DNA of 64,000 nt from Hymenopus coronatus (Eukaryota > Arthropoda > Insecta > Mantodea > Hymenopodidae): the NCBI GenBank assembly GCA_030762935.1, contig CM060895.1, forward strand, positions 34,437,501 through 34,501,500. Reading direction: 5' to 3'. The notes under the pieces are model-generated. The model saw nothing but the letters and a program-made list of their open reading frames with translations. It made no database searches and was not told the DNA's origin. A program made the translations under genes and the position numbers. Below, one piece after another: positions 43,798 to 55,189 of the stretch; the first letter of the stretch is position 1; every line of letters begins with the position of its first letter.

Positions 43798-46569
43798 TTG
43801 TGTGCAGTTTTGAACTGGAGTATCGGCACTGAGTATTTCAACGAGTATACATCAACAAATTATCCTTGGTCACTAAGAGAGCACGGAAAATCACGAATGT
43901 GTGCAGTTTTGAACTGGAGTATCGGCACTGGGTATTTCAACGAGTATACATCAACAAATTATCCTTGGTCACTAAGAGAGCACGGAAAATCACGAATGTG
44001 TGCAGTTTTGAACTGGAGTATCGGCACTGAGTATTTCAACGAGTATACATCAACAAATTATCCTTGGTCACTAAGAGAGCACGGAAAATCACGAATGTGT
44101 GCAGTTTTGAACTGGAGTATCGGCACTGGGTATTTCAACGAGTATACATCAACAAATTATCCTTGGTCACTAAGAGAGCACGGAAAATCACGAATGTGTG
44201 CAGTTTTGAACTGGAGTATCGGCACTGAGTATTTCAACGAGTATACATCAACAAATTATCCTTGGTCACTAAGAGAGCACGGAAAATCACGAATGTGTGC
44301 AGTTTTGAACTGGAGTATCGGCACTGAGTATTTCAACGAGTATACATCAACAAATTATCCTTGGTCACTAAGAGAGCACGGAAAATCACGAATGTGTGCA
44401 GTTTTGAACTGGAGTATCGGCACTGAGTATTTCAACGAGTATACATCAACAAATTATCCTTGGTCACTAAGAGAGCACGGAAAATCACGAATGTGTGCAG
44501 TTTTGAACTGGAGTATCGGCACTGAGTATTTCAACGAGTATACATCAACAAATTATCCTTGGTCACTAAGAGAGCACGGAAAATCACGAATGTGTGCAGT
44601 TTTGAACTGGAGTATCGGCACTGAGTATTTCAACGAGTATACATCAACAAATTATCCTTGGTCACTAAGAGAGCACGGAAAATCACGAATGTGTGCAGTT
44701 TTGAACTGGAGTATCGGCACTGAGTATTTCAACGAGTATACATCAACAAATTATCCTTGGTCACTAAGAGAGCACGGAAAATCACGAATGTGTGCAGTTT
44801 TGAACTGGAGTATCGGCACTGAGTATTTCAACGAGTATACATCAACAAATTATCCTTGGTCACTAAGAGAGCACGGAAAATCACGAATGTGTGCAGTTTT
44901 GAACTGGAGTATCGGCACTGAGTATTTCAACGAGTATACATCAACAAATTATCCTTGGTCACTAAGAGAGCACGGAAAATCACGAATGTGTGCAGTTTTG
45001 AACTGGAGTATCGGCACTGGGTATTTCAACGAGTATACATCAACAAATTATCCTTGGTCACTAAGAGAGCACGGAAAATCACGAATGTGTGCAGTTTTGA
45101 ACTGGAGTATCGGCACTGGGTATTTCAACGAGTATACATCAACAAATTATCCTTGGTCACTAAGAGAGCACGGAAAATCACGAATGTGTGCAGTTTTGAA
45201 CTGGAGTATCGGCACTGAGTATTTCAACGAGTATACATCAACAAATTATCCTTGGTCACTAAGAGAGCACGGAAAATCACGAATGTGTGCAGTTTTGAAC
45301 TGGAGTATCGGCACTGAGTATTTCAACGAGTATACATCAACAAATTATCCTTGGTCACTAAGAGAGCACGGAAAATCACGAATGTGTGCAGTTTTGAACT
45401 GGAGTATCGGCACTGGGTATTTCAACGAGTATACATCAACAAATTATCCTTGGTCACTAAGAGAGCACGGAAAATCACGAATGTGTGCAGTTTTGAACTG
45501 GAGTATCGGCACTGGGTATTTCAACGAGTATACATCAACAAATTATCCTTGGTCACTAAGAGAGCACGGAAAATCACGAATGTGTGCAGTTTTGAACTGG
45601 AGTATCGGCACTGAGTATTTCAACGAGTATACATCAACAAATTATCCTTGGTCACTAAGAGAGCACGGAAAATCACGAATGTGTGCAGTTTTGAACTGGA
45701 GTATCGGCACTGGGTATTTCAACGAGTATACATCAACAAATTATCCTTGGTCACTAAGAGAGCACGGAAAATCACGAATGTGTGCAGTTTTGAACTGGAG
45801 TATCGGCACTGAGTATTTCAACGAGTATACATCAACAAATTATCCTTGGTCACTAAGAGAGCACGGAAAATCACGAATGTGTGCAGTTTTGAACTGGAGT
45901 ATCGGCACTGAGTATTTCAACGAGTATACATCAACAAATTATCCTTGGTCACTAAGAGAGCACGGAAAATCACGAATGTGTGCAGTTTTGAACTGGAGTA
46001 TCGGCACTGAGTATTTCAACGAGTATACATCAACAAATTATCCTTGGTCACTAAGAGAGCACGGAAAATCACGAATGTGTGCAGTTTTGAACTGGAGTAT
46101 CGGCACTGAGTATTTCAACGAGTATACATCAACAAATTATCCTTGGTCACTAAGAGAGCACGGAAAATCACGAATGTGTGCAGTTTTGAACTGGAGTATC
46201 GGCACTGAGTATTTCAACGAGTATACATCAACAAATTATCCTTGGTCACTAAGAGAGCACGGAAAATCACGAATGTGTGCAGTTTTGAACTGGAGTATCG
46301 GCACTGAGTATTTCAACGAGTATACATCAACAAATTATCCTTGGTCACTAAGAGAGCACGGAAAATCACGAATGTGTGCAGTTTTGAACTGGAGTATCGG
46401 CACTGAGTATTTCAACGAGTATACATCAACAAATTATCCTTGGTCACTAAGAGAGCACGGAAAATCACGAATGTGTGCAGTTTTGAACTGGAGTATCGGC
46501 ACTGAGTATTTCAACGAGTATACATCAACAAATTATCCTTGGTCACTAAGAGAGCACGGAAAATCACGA
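43798..46569 (+). repeat. 99-bp tandem array, 28 units
   Basis: Twenty-eight head-to-tail copies of a 99-bp unit. By eye they differ at only one site, GAG versus GGG in the 12th codon of the open frame (GGG in units 2, 4, 13, 14, 17, 18 and 20). Since 99 is divisible by 3 and one frame of the unit lacks stops, the array gives a frame of 942 codons with 33-residue repeats (MCAVLNWSIGT, then E or G, then YFNEYTSTNYPWSLREHGK). Unit 1 begins TTG rather than ATG, the upstream stop is TGA at 43774, and the frame ends TGA after 46621. A second frame opens through the array only where GGG units adjoin. I recognise no protein family in the repeat. The region just left (43776-43797) resembles a decayed partial unit. 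I read it as a minisatellite, not a gene. Confidence 0.95.
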
Positions 46570-47100
46570 ATGAGTGCAGAAAATATTTTGACATTAGGAT
46601 TTCTAAAGGTAAAGTATTCTTGTTGAATAGAAAGTAAAACTGCGAAAGTCCGTCTAAGAAACGGTATAAACTTTTAGAACCAATTCTCGCAATCCAATAT
46701 GAAATTCGGATGTAATATGATGTTTTATGTGTTGTAGAAGTAATTGATAACTGTAAATATTTTAGGATTTAAGTGGGATGTGCTCTTTAGCTTGCTCATG
46801 AAGTGAATCAGGGTGCTCATGTTCCATATTTCCTGTAAGAAGCTGAAAGCGTAACGCGAGATATTAGTTTGCTGTGCGTCGGATAAATCTGAAGTGCGTA
46901 GCCGCTTAGATTGACTTTGTTGAAGAGGTGGAGAGGGCGGGCGCAACTGATATATGTTGCTCGGCTCGCTTCAATGAGCCGCAATTTTGGGTAGATCCAA
47001 GCAAAGACTTTGGAATAATATAACCTAGACACGCTGCTGGTGCTAGTGGTGCTGTCGCTAATGAAACCTCTCGCGCAGTTGCCTCTGGAGGGCAAGAATG
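46570..47100. other. Unassigned sequence next to the array
   Basis: The sequence diverges from the array after GAGTGCAG. CTAAAGGTAAAGT at 46603-46615 fits a splice donor consensus, but no matching acceptor or coding context is found. A minus-strand frame (46817-47341) runs into family A and is not supported as a gene. Confidence 0.4.
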
Positions 47101-47102
47101 TG

Positions 47103-47996
47103 TTTTTACTTTCTCTATACGCACTATGTACATAGTGTATAGAGTGTATCGCACTCCACCCAAAAATTCGATACCGAGATTTCACCGGAAATATATGTTT
47201 TAGGGTCCCCAATATCAAAAAAAAAAAAAGCATTTTCACAAAAAGGTATGTGCGTGTGTGTGTGTGTGTGTCAGTGTATCCGTGTGTCTGTGAACACGAT
47301 AACTCAAAAACGAAAAGTCGGTAAAATACCAAACTTGGCATTTAAGTTTAGTATCTTCCAGGGATGCGACACGAAGATTTTGAGAAAACTGCCCCCACCC
47401 CTAACTACCCTTTACATGAAACTTTTTTCGAAATTTTTGATTTTCTCAAAAATGGTTCTAACGATTTTGATTAAAATTTCGTATATTAAAGATATTTACC
47501 TGACAAATAAAATGTATATCTTCAATTTTCTGGGAATAGCCTCTGAAGAGTAGTTTATTCTGGATGAATTTTACTGAATTTTGAATAACTGCTAAACTGT
47601 AAGAGATGGACAAAAACTTACTACACAAGAAACGTAGAGCACATTAAAGCACACAATTTAAGTTATATACATTTTTTTCGTGGAGTTCGTCGTTTTTGAG
47701 ACATTCCTTATTTTTGGTTTCTGCTATGAAAAACGTATACTTTTCTCATACAGGAACTTGTCAACTCCTATCCATATAAACAAAGGAACTTCATTGACAT
47801 AACAACCAGCTTTTGACTATCACTTTAACCTGTGGTTGTCCCTTATTTCGCTTCTGCTTACAAGGAAGCGAGTAAGAAGATATTTCTGCTATTTTTTTCT
47901 GATTAGCATAAAGTAAATAGAAGTATAAGCTTTTTAAGAATAATTTGTTGCAGGGATATAGAGAAAGTCATGTGAATGGTACACATCAGATTTTTT
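47103..47996 (+). mobile_element. Family A repeat, full length (reference copy)
   Basis: Starts TTTTTACTTTCTCTATACGC, followed by ACTATGTACATAGTGTATAG, a near-perfect palindrome with the preceding bases. It has a GT tract (47249-47271) and ends ATAGAGAAAGTCATGTGAAT, then GGTACACATCAGATTT. TAGAGAAAGT near the right end is the exact complement of ACTTTCTCTA near the left end. No frame encodes a transposase, replicase or reverse transcriptase. Confidence 0.95.
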
Positions 47997-47999
47997 GCC

Positions 48000-49500
48000 G
48001 TATGCTCAATACGCTTATGACTTTAATAGCGAGATGTTTTGAAGGTTAATTAGACTTTAATTGTGAACATAGTGCATTCTTATGCTGCATAACTGTACCG
48101 ACCGCTGGAAAAATTATTCCGAGATCACTTTTCATCGGTAACAATACATTGTAATTTTTGTAATTTGTATTCAAATGCATTCCAATTTATTCTCGTGGGT
48201 TACCTGTCACTAAGCGAATGATAATTTATTTTAGGTTCCCAAAACACAACCTAAAATTTCTGAATAAGTGGTTAGCTGCACTGAGATGTGATAAATTTAT
48301 GCCATCGAAATACCACATACTATACTCAATGAATTTTGCGAAGAATTGTTTCCATAAGAGTAAATGCAAGAGATGCTAATCCCTGACGCATTTCCTTTCA
48401 TATTTAGTTTCTCTTCTCATCTGACAAAGGAGGTAATGTGAACGCTAATTTCACTTTTACAACTATTTTGTATTATTATTAGATTAACAATCAGTGCTAA
48501 AATATTAAATTCATATTATAATTTGCCCTAAATTAAAAAAAAAAAAGTATCCGAAATCTCGATTAATTAGTTTTTCAAATCTGCCATTTCAGACTGAAAT
48601 ACAACACCGGAGGATGCTAAAAAAGAATTTTGCAAAAGTGCTTGAACATAAAGACCATTAAGTAATAACCAATTCTAATTTTAGATCTGTTTTTGCTGGT
48701 TTTGTGCATTAATGTTAAAAGCATAAAGTATACGCCGAATCAGAGAAGAAACTGCGAAAAACACAATTAAAGTTGAATTGTGCTTTCTGTGATGCTTATA
48801 TATCATTTTTAAAACACTTTAAATGCAGGTATGCGATAATAAAGTTCAATGATAACATTTACTTTTGTTTTGTTCAGTTGTGGGATGAAATTCCGTCTAG
48901 TAAGAGTGATTTTATACAACTCCAAACAGCTCATTCAAGAACTAATCCCTATGCATAGATACTGACGATCATAAATAACGTGGTCGCAATTATTTCCAAC
49001 TCAAGTATCCTTATGACGTAATTATAGCTGTTTTAAATGTCACTGTTTTGAAAACAATGTTTCCCTTTACAATGTATTGCGCGCGATCTTAGACATGTTT
49101 TGCCCTCCACTCGAGTTCTTCAATTCCCGATACTTGCACTCGTCTGCGCAACCAGGCGTGTGGGGACTTGGATTCAAGTAAGTTATTGGCATATACATCA
49201 TTTGTTGCAGAGCGATCACTGCAATGGCCGAAACTGAGGTTTACTTACCGTAGTATTATTACGGTTGTCCTGTGAGACTCTGTGGTTTGGAATCGATGAT
49301 CGCTGTGGTTATTGTGATTGTTGCTCAAGGTACTGTTGATATTGATGTGAATGCTATAGAGTGGTGTTGGCAGGTAGCTTGTTATCCTGAGAAGTGTTGA
49401 GGTTGTAAACTGCCATGGTGCTGAATTCAATAGTTCGCCTGTTTGACACACTATAGTTTCCATGATGCACGAAGGACTTTAGAATTTAAACGTTACAAGG
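48000..49500. other. Unassigned AT-rich sequence
   Basis: 1.5 kb with no gene or repeat that I can identify. A 61-codon plus-strand frame (48773-48958) has no motif. Confidence 0.4.
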
Positions 49501-49504
49501 CAGT

Positions 49505-49700
49505 GGGTCGCACCGTGGCTGAGTGGTTAGGCTACTCACCTCTCACCTGGGTTCTATCTCAGGTGACCGCATGTAGGATTTGTGGTGGACAACGCGGCGC
49601 AGGGGCGGGTTTTCTCCGAGTTCTCCGGTTTCCCCTGCCATCCATTCCACCAGTGCTCCATCTGTATCATCACCATCGCCTGCGGTGTTATATGTAGAAA
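49505..49700 (+). mobile_element. tRNA-derived SINE, subfamily S1a, full length
   Basis: CACCGTGGCTGAGTGGTTAG (Ser/Leu-type head, A box), TGGGTTCTATCTCAGG (decayed B box), GGATTTGTGGTGGACAACGC, GGGTTTTCTCCGAGTTCTCC and CCTGCGGTGTTATATGTAGA. Confidence 0.9.
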
Positions 49701-50069
49701 AAGCATGCGTTAAAGACTATCACAAAAAGAAAACAAGAAAAACAAAACATCACACAGGCAGCTTAGTAGTCACGTCTTTATATCAGTCACTAATGAAATT
49801 CACTAAACAACACTAGTAATCTTATTAAGTGAATGTGAACTTTCTAATATAGTGTAGATTATAACGTATAATCCAAATGAAAATAAACCCAAATACACGA
49901 AGTAGAGATGAAAATAACCAACGACTGATCAAAATATTAAGAAATTCAATGCTCAATTCAATAACGGCTCGAGACGTAACACACGAACACAATAAATCTG
50001 TTCCACCTCATTTCGTAATCTCAACGGCACGAAATTACATCGTTATCAAAGAACATTTTTATGATGTGA

Positions 50070-50262
50070 CTGACCTTAAAATTCCATAGATGTATTCGCG
50101 AGAAACAACTGAAAATCGGCAGGACTTGCAAAGAATGACAGAAGTATTGAAATATCGAATCGCTGGCCTTAAAATTCCATAGAGTTTCCATGCAACTGCG
50201 AGAAGCAAATGAAACAGAACTTGAAAAGAATGACAGAAGTATTGAACATATAGAAATGTTAA
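50070..50262. repeat. Diverged tandem duplication, about 95 bp x 2
   Basis: CCTTAAAATTCCATAGA occurs at 50074 and 50168, and AAGAATGACAGAAGTATTGA at 50132 and 50228, with similar sequence between (GCGAGAAACAACTGAAA versus GCGAGAAGCAAATGAAA). Confidence 0.85.
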
Positions 50263-50304
50263 TAATGGACTTCTCAGAAATGGCTTCTATCAGAAATAAG
50301 ATTA

Positions 50305-50765
50305 TTTGAAATAAATTCTGTGTTTTAAATACATTTTCATTTGTTATGTAGTACGATTTCGCTTCACTTAACCTCTTTTGCATACAAGATTAGGTACAAA
50401 ATTCCTTTGGAATGAAGTGAATTTGACAAGTATTCTCAGAAAATTCAAGATATGTAGTCTTTTTTTTCAAGTTAACATCTTTAACATATTATTTTAATAA
50501 ACACCGTTAGAGGCATATTTAAAATGCTTTATGTTTTACTGAAATTTAATGTTCTAAATGAAGAGTAGTTAGAGTAGGGGACTTTTTTCAAAAATCTTCA
50601 TGTCGTATCTTTGCGAGATACAAAACATAAATATGGATGAAGATTGATATTTATCCGATTTTTCTTTTAAAGTTATGCTGTTAGGCACACAATCAGGGGG
50701 CCTAAAAACATATTTTCGGTGACATTTCGGTATCGAATTTTTTAGTGGAATGCTTCTCTATAAGG
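50305..50765 (-). mobile_element. Family A fragment
   Basis: GTGTTTTAAATACATTTTCA, ATTCTCAGAAAATTCAAGAT, GTCGTATCTTTGCGAGATAC and TTTCGGTATCGAATTTTTTA are in minus-strand order. Strongly diverged and without the hairpin. Confidence 0.75.
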
Positions 50766-50799
50766 TAATTTAGAAACATATCCTGTGTATATATGCGTT

Positions 50800-51080
50800 T
50801 CTAAATCGGATGACACCAAACTTGGTGCTAAGTTTTAGTGTCTTCCAGGGATGTGACACAAGATTTTCAAGAACATTTCCCCACCCCAAATAACCTTTAC
50901 ATGGAATATTTTTCAAACGATTATTTTCTAAAAATGCTTAACGATTTTGATTAAAATACCATATATTAAAGATAACTACAAGACAAATAAAATGTATATC
51001 TTGAATTTTCTCGGAATGGGCTTATAAGTATTATTCCTTCAGAAGCAATTTTGTGTAATTGTGTAGATATAACTTGTATT
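50800..51080 (+). mobile_element. Family A fragment
   Basis: CACCAAACTTGGTGCTAAG, CTTCCAGGGATGTGACACA, CCTTTACATGGAATATTTTT and TATCTTGAATTTTCTCGGAA are in plus-strand order. Confidence 0.8.
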
Positions 51081-51129
51081 CTATTTTAAGACTAGGTAAT
51101 ATACGAAAACGCTCAATAATATGAAAACA

Positions 51130-51315
51130 ACAGGCCGCGTGGTTAAACCATTCGCCTCTCACCAAGGCGACCCGAGTTCGCTCCCAGGTGACAGAATATG
51201 GGATTTGTGGTGGACAAATTTATGCAAGGGTGGGTTTTCTCCGAGTTCTCCGGTTTTCCCCGTCATCGCATTCCACCGGCGCTCCATCTTCATTCCATGT
51301 ATCATCATTAAACAC
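51130..51315 (+). mobile_element. tRNA-derived SINE, subfamily S1a
   Basis: CAGGCCGCGTGGTTAAACCA (head), CCGAGTTCGCTCCCAGGTGA (B box), GGGATTTGTGGTGGACAAAT, GTCATCGCATTCCACCGGCG and TTCATTCCATGTATCATCA. Confidence 0.88.
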
Positions 51316-51519
51316 TAGTAAAAAAAGGAAGAAAAAATCTTTAAACACACAATTTATTCGAAATAACATTTTATGTGCAATAAACCATTTCCGAAATATA
51401 CCTTAGCAATCGTTCGATTTGTTCAATACTTTTTAATTCGTTTAAAATCCTGTTGATTTCTGGTTGTTTCTCGTGATTGCATAATTATTTGTTTGTTAAC
51501 GACGCTGTCTGTCCATTAC

Positions 51520-51660
51520 CAGGAGATCAGCGCCGCCGGTGTGCCGGAATTTCGTCCCACAGGAGTTCTTTACATGCCAGTAAATCTACTGCTGTTGCAA
51601 TTTCAAAGGATAGAGATAGGAGAAAGTCATGTGAATGTAACACGTTAATAGGGTTTCCCT
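51520..51660 (-). mobile_element. S7 SINE fragment and family A end remnant
   Basis: 51525-51600 (CGCCGCCGGTGTGCCGGAAT, TTCGTCCCACAGGAGTTCTT) is the inverted S7 sequence. 51605-51655 (GAGAAAGTCATGTGAATGTA, ACACGTTAATAG) is the non-hairpin end of family A on the plus strand. Confidence 0.65.
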
Positions 51661-52325
51661 CGTTTACATGTTTTTCACACATAGCTTAGTAGTGTACGTT
51701 CATCCTTTCAAGGCCATAAAAATGTGCACGCTCTTAACATTTGGTTAAGATGACAATGCTAGAAGATAACAATGTATGAATTGTTGAAACGCGTCCAGGC
51801 AACTTCCACCACAAAACTCAGCGAAGAAGTCTCAAGAATGGACGTACATAAATGTGTAGCATGAAATCTTTGCTTTCAATAGAACTTCTTTTAATAATTA
51901 ATCAGTAGTTAACAATGCTGTTAGCAGCAGTGGATTTGCGAGATTTGCACCACCAGCGAGAGAATATGGAAAACCAAAAATACGGACGGAGCGTAGCGAA
52001 GTTTTACTTCTTTCCCCTTTTATTTTTGTTAGGTGTGATTCTCTTTTTTAGAAGAAATCTGTCTGTGTATTCCTTAGCTAACACTTGTTCTCGTCTCTGC
52101 CTCTCCACATCATACAAAATGTATACACAGTCTCCGTTCACCTGTTTCTCTACGCACTAACAGTGCTTGCTTTGCAAGTGAAATGCTAATCTGGAAACTG
52201 CAAGGTGTGCCTTGAATCACTGCATATGTTTTAGTTTGTATCTCTGTGGTTAAATCCAAACATACAGCAGGATCCCGTTTGGAAATTTTTCGCAGGAAAC
52301 AATGAGAAAAAATAAACTTACTTAG
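51661..52325. other. Unassigned sequence
   Basis: An 81-codon plus-strand frame (51915-52160) has one hydrophobic stretch but no recognised family. No repeat match. Confidence 0.35.
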
Positions 52326-52329
52326 TTTA

Positions 52330-52612
52330 TCCTCACAGGTATGATTTACACGCGAGTGCCTAGGGTTAGATCCCTGTCGAGCAGCAGACGAACATTAAAT
52401 CAGAGTGAAGAACCCGGAACGGGGGAGCGGCCCATAGCCAGATATGACAGTGATTAAGAAGGTGAATGGATGAAAGGAATGGTGGGGAAAACCGGAGAAA
52501 ACACTCCCAAATGCCGCTTTGTCCATAACAAATCCCACATGCAATCCCCTGGGATCGAACGCGGCGCGCCTTGCAAGCGGTCTAACTACTCGGCCACGAT
52601 GCTACCGGCGAA
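52330..52612 (-). mobile_element. tRNA-derived SINE, subfamily S1b, full length
   Basis: On the minus strand: ATCGTGGCCGAGTAGTTAGA (head, A box), GCGTTCGATCCCAGGGGAT (B box), GCATGTGGGATTTGTTATGG, TTTTCTCCGGTTTTCCCCAC, then the S1b tail (GGCTATGGGCCGCTCC, ending CCCTAGGCACTCGCGTGTAA). It shows that the head of S1a is joined to a different tail. Confidence 0.88.
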
Positions 52613-52694
52613 AAAATAACTGTATTAGACATTAAAATAAGTGAAGGATATTATCTCATATTCGAAAAAAAAATGGAAATATGGTGTAAGTCAA

Positions 52695-52795
52695 AAATAA
52701 AACCTGAGTGTTCTATTCACATGACTTTCTCTACATCTCTGTAACAAATTATTGCTAAAAAGCTTATTCTTCTATCTTTACCATGCTAATCCTTC
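52695..52795 (-). mobile_element. Family A fragment, non-hairpin end
   Basis: GAGTGTTCTATTCACATGAC, TTTCTCTACATCTCTGTAAC and CCATGCTAATC, then it breaks off. Confidence 0.85.
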
Positions 52796-54340
52796 CAGCC
52801 TTAATTCGCCGTTAATGCAAACAAAATCAACAGGTTGCAATGGCTATGATTGGTTGCTGAACGTTTTACTGCATTTCTCCATCAAAAAATAGATTCTCTT
52901 AAATGACATGCATTGCACCATGCAATATTGTCTAAATAATATTATATGCATGATTAAGGAACAAAGTTTACTCACCATTTAATCATTATTTCTTTATGTA
53001 AAAATGCGTATCTATTATACAGTTCATTTCTAATGGTTGCTTCTAATGACAGCAAGTAATGGCAGAAACATGTAATATCAGTGTAGTGAAACATAAGCAA
53101 TGAAAGAAATACTTCTAGTGTGTGTATATATTGTGAAAAGTACCTTCTTAGCTTTTCATTAAGCAATGTTCTTAGCTTAACGGTAGAATTTATTGGTGTT
53201 AACAAAAACAGCACAAAGTGTGCAAAAATGTTAAATTAGCCGAGGTGCGACATCTTGTGCCAGCAGCTTTAAAAGTGACACGCGGAAATGCAGTGAATGT
53301 GTGTCACGTATTGTTCGAGAAGAGTAAATAAGGTAAGATTTGGAGGGAATTGTGTACATTGTCGTTGGCCCATTAATTATCAATCTTTGTGATGATTCAG
53401 ACGGTTCCATTGCAACTGCAGCAAATGACTCGTGTCTTGGAGTGGGATCAGTTCCACCTGCAGCTTAGCTCTTCTGGTAAGGCACTGCATTATAACAACA
53501 ATGTGTAGTGTATGGTTGTGACATGCTAAGCTAAAATTCGCAAAAAAAAACGTTGGGAGTGATGTACGTAATGCAATACGTCACAATTCAAAACATATTT
53601 GCATTTTCTAATTTTACGGGAGATTTTTATATTTTATACTGAATATATAGCGAATCGCCTACTTGTTTTATTTAATATGCGTTTCATAGAAGTATTCATT
53701 ATCTGTGAACAGTGAAAGTAGGTAGTTATTTTTTTTTCTGTCAAACGTTGGCACGCAGTTTTACAATTGTGTGGCAGACGAACCAGCTTATAAAAAGGGA
53801 CCGGATGAACAAAACAAACAAACAGATGACGATGATGTTGGATAATGACAATGACGATGATGCTTCCGAGAATGATGGCGACTGTCACTTGGATGGAATT
53901 GTCATTAAAATTCAAAACCAGTAAAATCACTTTGTTATACCTTTCTCTCATTGTAAAAAACTATTTTGCATTAATTTGTTCTATATTGTCATAAATACGT
54001 AATATGCTACATACGTTATAGTATCACTTATTTTCAATTAACATCAATAATAAAGAATTAATTTCATTATTTATCTGTATTCATTTACTATTACACTGTT
54101 TATATTCGTCCTTGCACACGATTAGAGACATTTGTAATCAGCTGGTGTTGTTTACTAGCTACTCTGGCAATGCCGCAAAGGCAGGATAGCCAACCTTACG
54201 AGAAACTACCCGAACTGTCAAGTGCAAGGATTCAGCGGCGGGGGTATAGTACCACGTGCTGTATGCACGTGCGTTCGCGGAAGAATACATTCTGATTTGT
54301 TTACATTGCCAGTGAAGTAAGAATGGACAGATGACAGAAA
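52796..54340. other. Unassigned AT-rich sequence
   Basis: No gene or repeat is recognised apart from a 36-bp similarity between 54214-54249 and 60157-60192. Frames at 52972-53214 and 53634-53951 lack motifs. Confidence 0.4.
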
Positions 54341-54409
54341 TTGTCCTTGTTATTTGGTCCCTTGTAAGTAGAAGGGAAAAACTCTATTATGCTCCATGAA
54401 AGATTAATC

Positions 54410-55186
54410 GGTTATCTACATCATGCAATCAAGATAAACATAAGCAGAATTGGTCTTATTACTGGCTCCTTAAGAAAATACACAAGCTAAAGCGATATCG
54501 TCCTTTAAAAGACCATCGCTATGTGAAATGTTGAAATTCTAATCTCTCTGATTTCTAGGAATAAACAAACGAGAAATGAAAAGAAAGATGTCTTGCCGTT
54601 TGAGAAAAGCTTAAGTGGCTAAAATTGAAACCAATAATCCAGAATACCTAGAAAACAGTTCACTCAAAAAGAAAAGAAAATGTAAATAACATAAATTGTG
54701 TTTTAATGAGATCTACATTTTTTGTGTAGTAAGTTTTTGTATCTCTCTTATGGTTTACCAGTTATACAAAAGTCATTAGAATGAAGAGGTCTTCAGAGGC
54801 TATTCCCAGAAAATTCAAAATATATATTTCATGTCATAAAAATATCTTAAACTTAGGGTATTTTAATCAAAATCGTTAAAGCAATTTTTGAAAAAATCAA
54901 TATTTTTAAAAAATGTTCCATGTAAAGGGTAGTTTGGGGTGGGGGGATTTTCTTGAAAATCTTCTTGTTGCATCCTTGGAAGATACTAAATTTAAATACC
55001 AAGTTTTAATGGTTTTTTTGTTTTTGAGCTATGCTGCCCACAGACACACACACACGGACATTTTTCTAAAAATGTTTTTCAATTTAGGGAGCCTCAAAAC
55101 ATATATTTCCAGTGAAATCTCAATATTGAATTTTTGGGTGAAATGCAATACCTTCTCTAAAGTACTATGTGCAAAGCATAGAAAAT
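54410..55186 (-). mobile_element. Family A repeat, lacks the non-hairpin tip
   Basis: CATCATGCAATCAAGATAAA, CAGTTATACAAAAGTCATTA, CATGTAAAGGGTAGTTTGGG and GCTATGCTGCCCACAGACAC are in order, ending in a decayed hairpin (GCATAGAAAATAAAAAT). A piece of the GTAAGTAGAAGGGAA block lies just upstream at 54364. Confidence 0.9.
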
Positions 55187-55189
55187 AAA

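Noticed and set aside
43798..46569. CRISPR array
   Set aside because: Units are directly adjacent with no unique spacers, and the window is eukaryotic. The 22-bp array at 15295 also lacks spacers.
43798..46626. 942-codon open frame as a repetitive secreted or structural protein gene
   Set aside because: The frame is a consequence of a 99-bp unit that lacks stops in one frame. The first unit has no ATG, there is no signal peptide or unique N-terminus, and no promoter or splice structure is seen. Kept as a finding, not as a CDS.
46817..47341. 174-codon minus-strand frame as a gene
   Set aside because: Its first third is the translated GT tract and end of a family A copy. The rest has no recognised domain.
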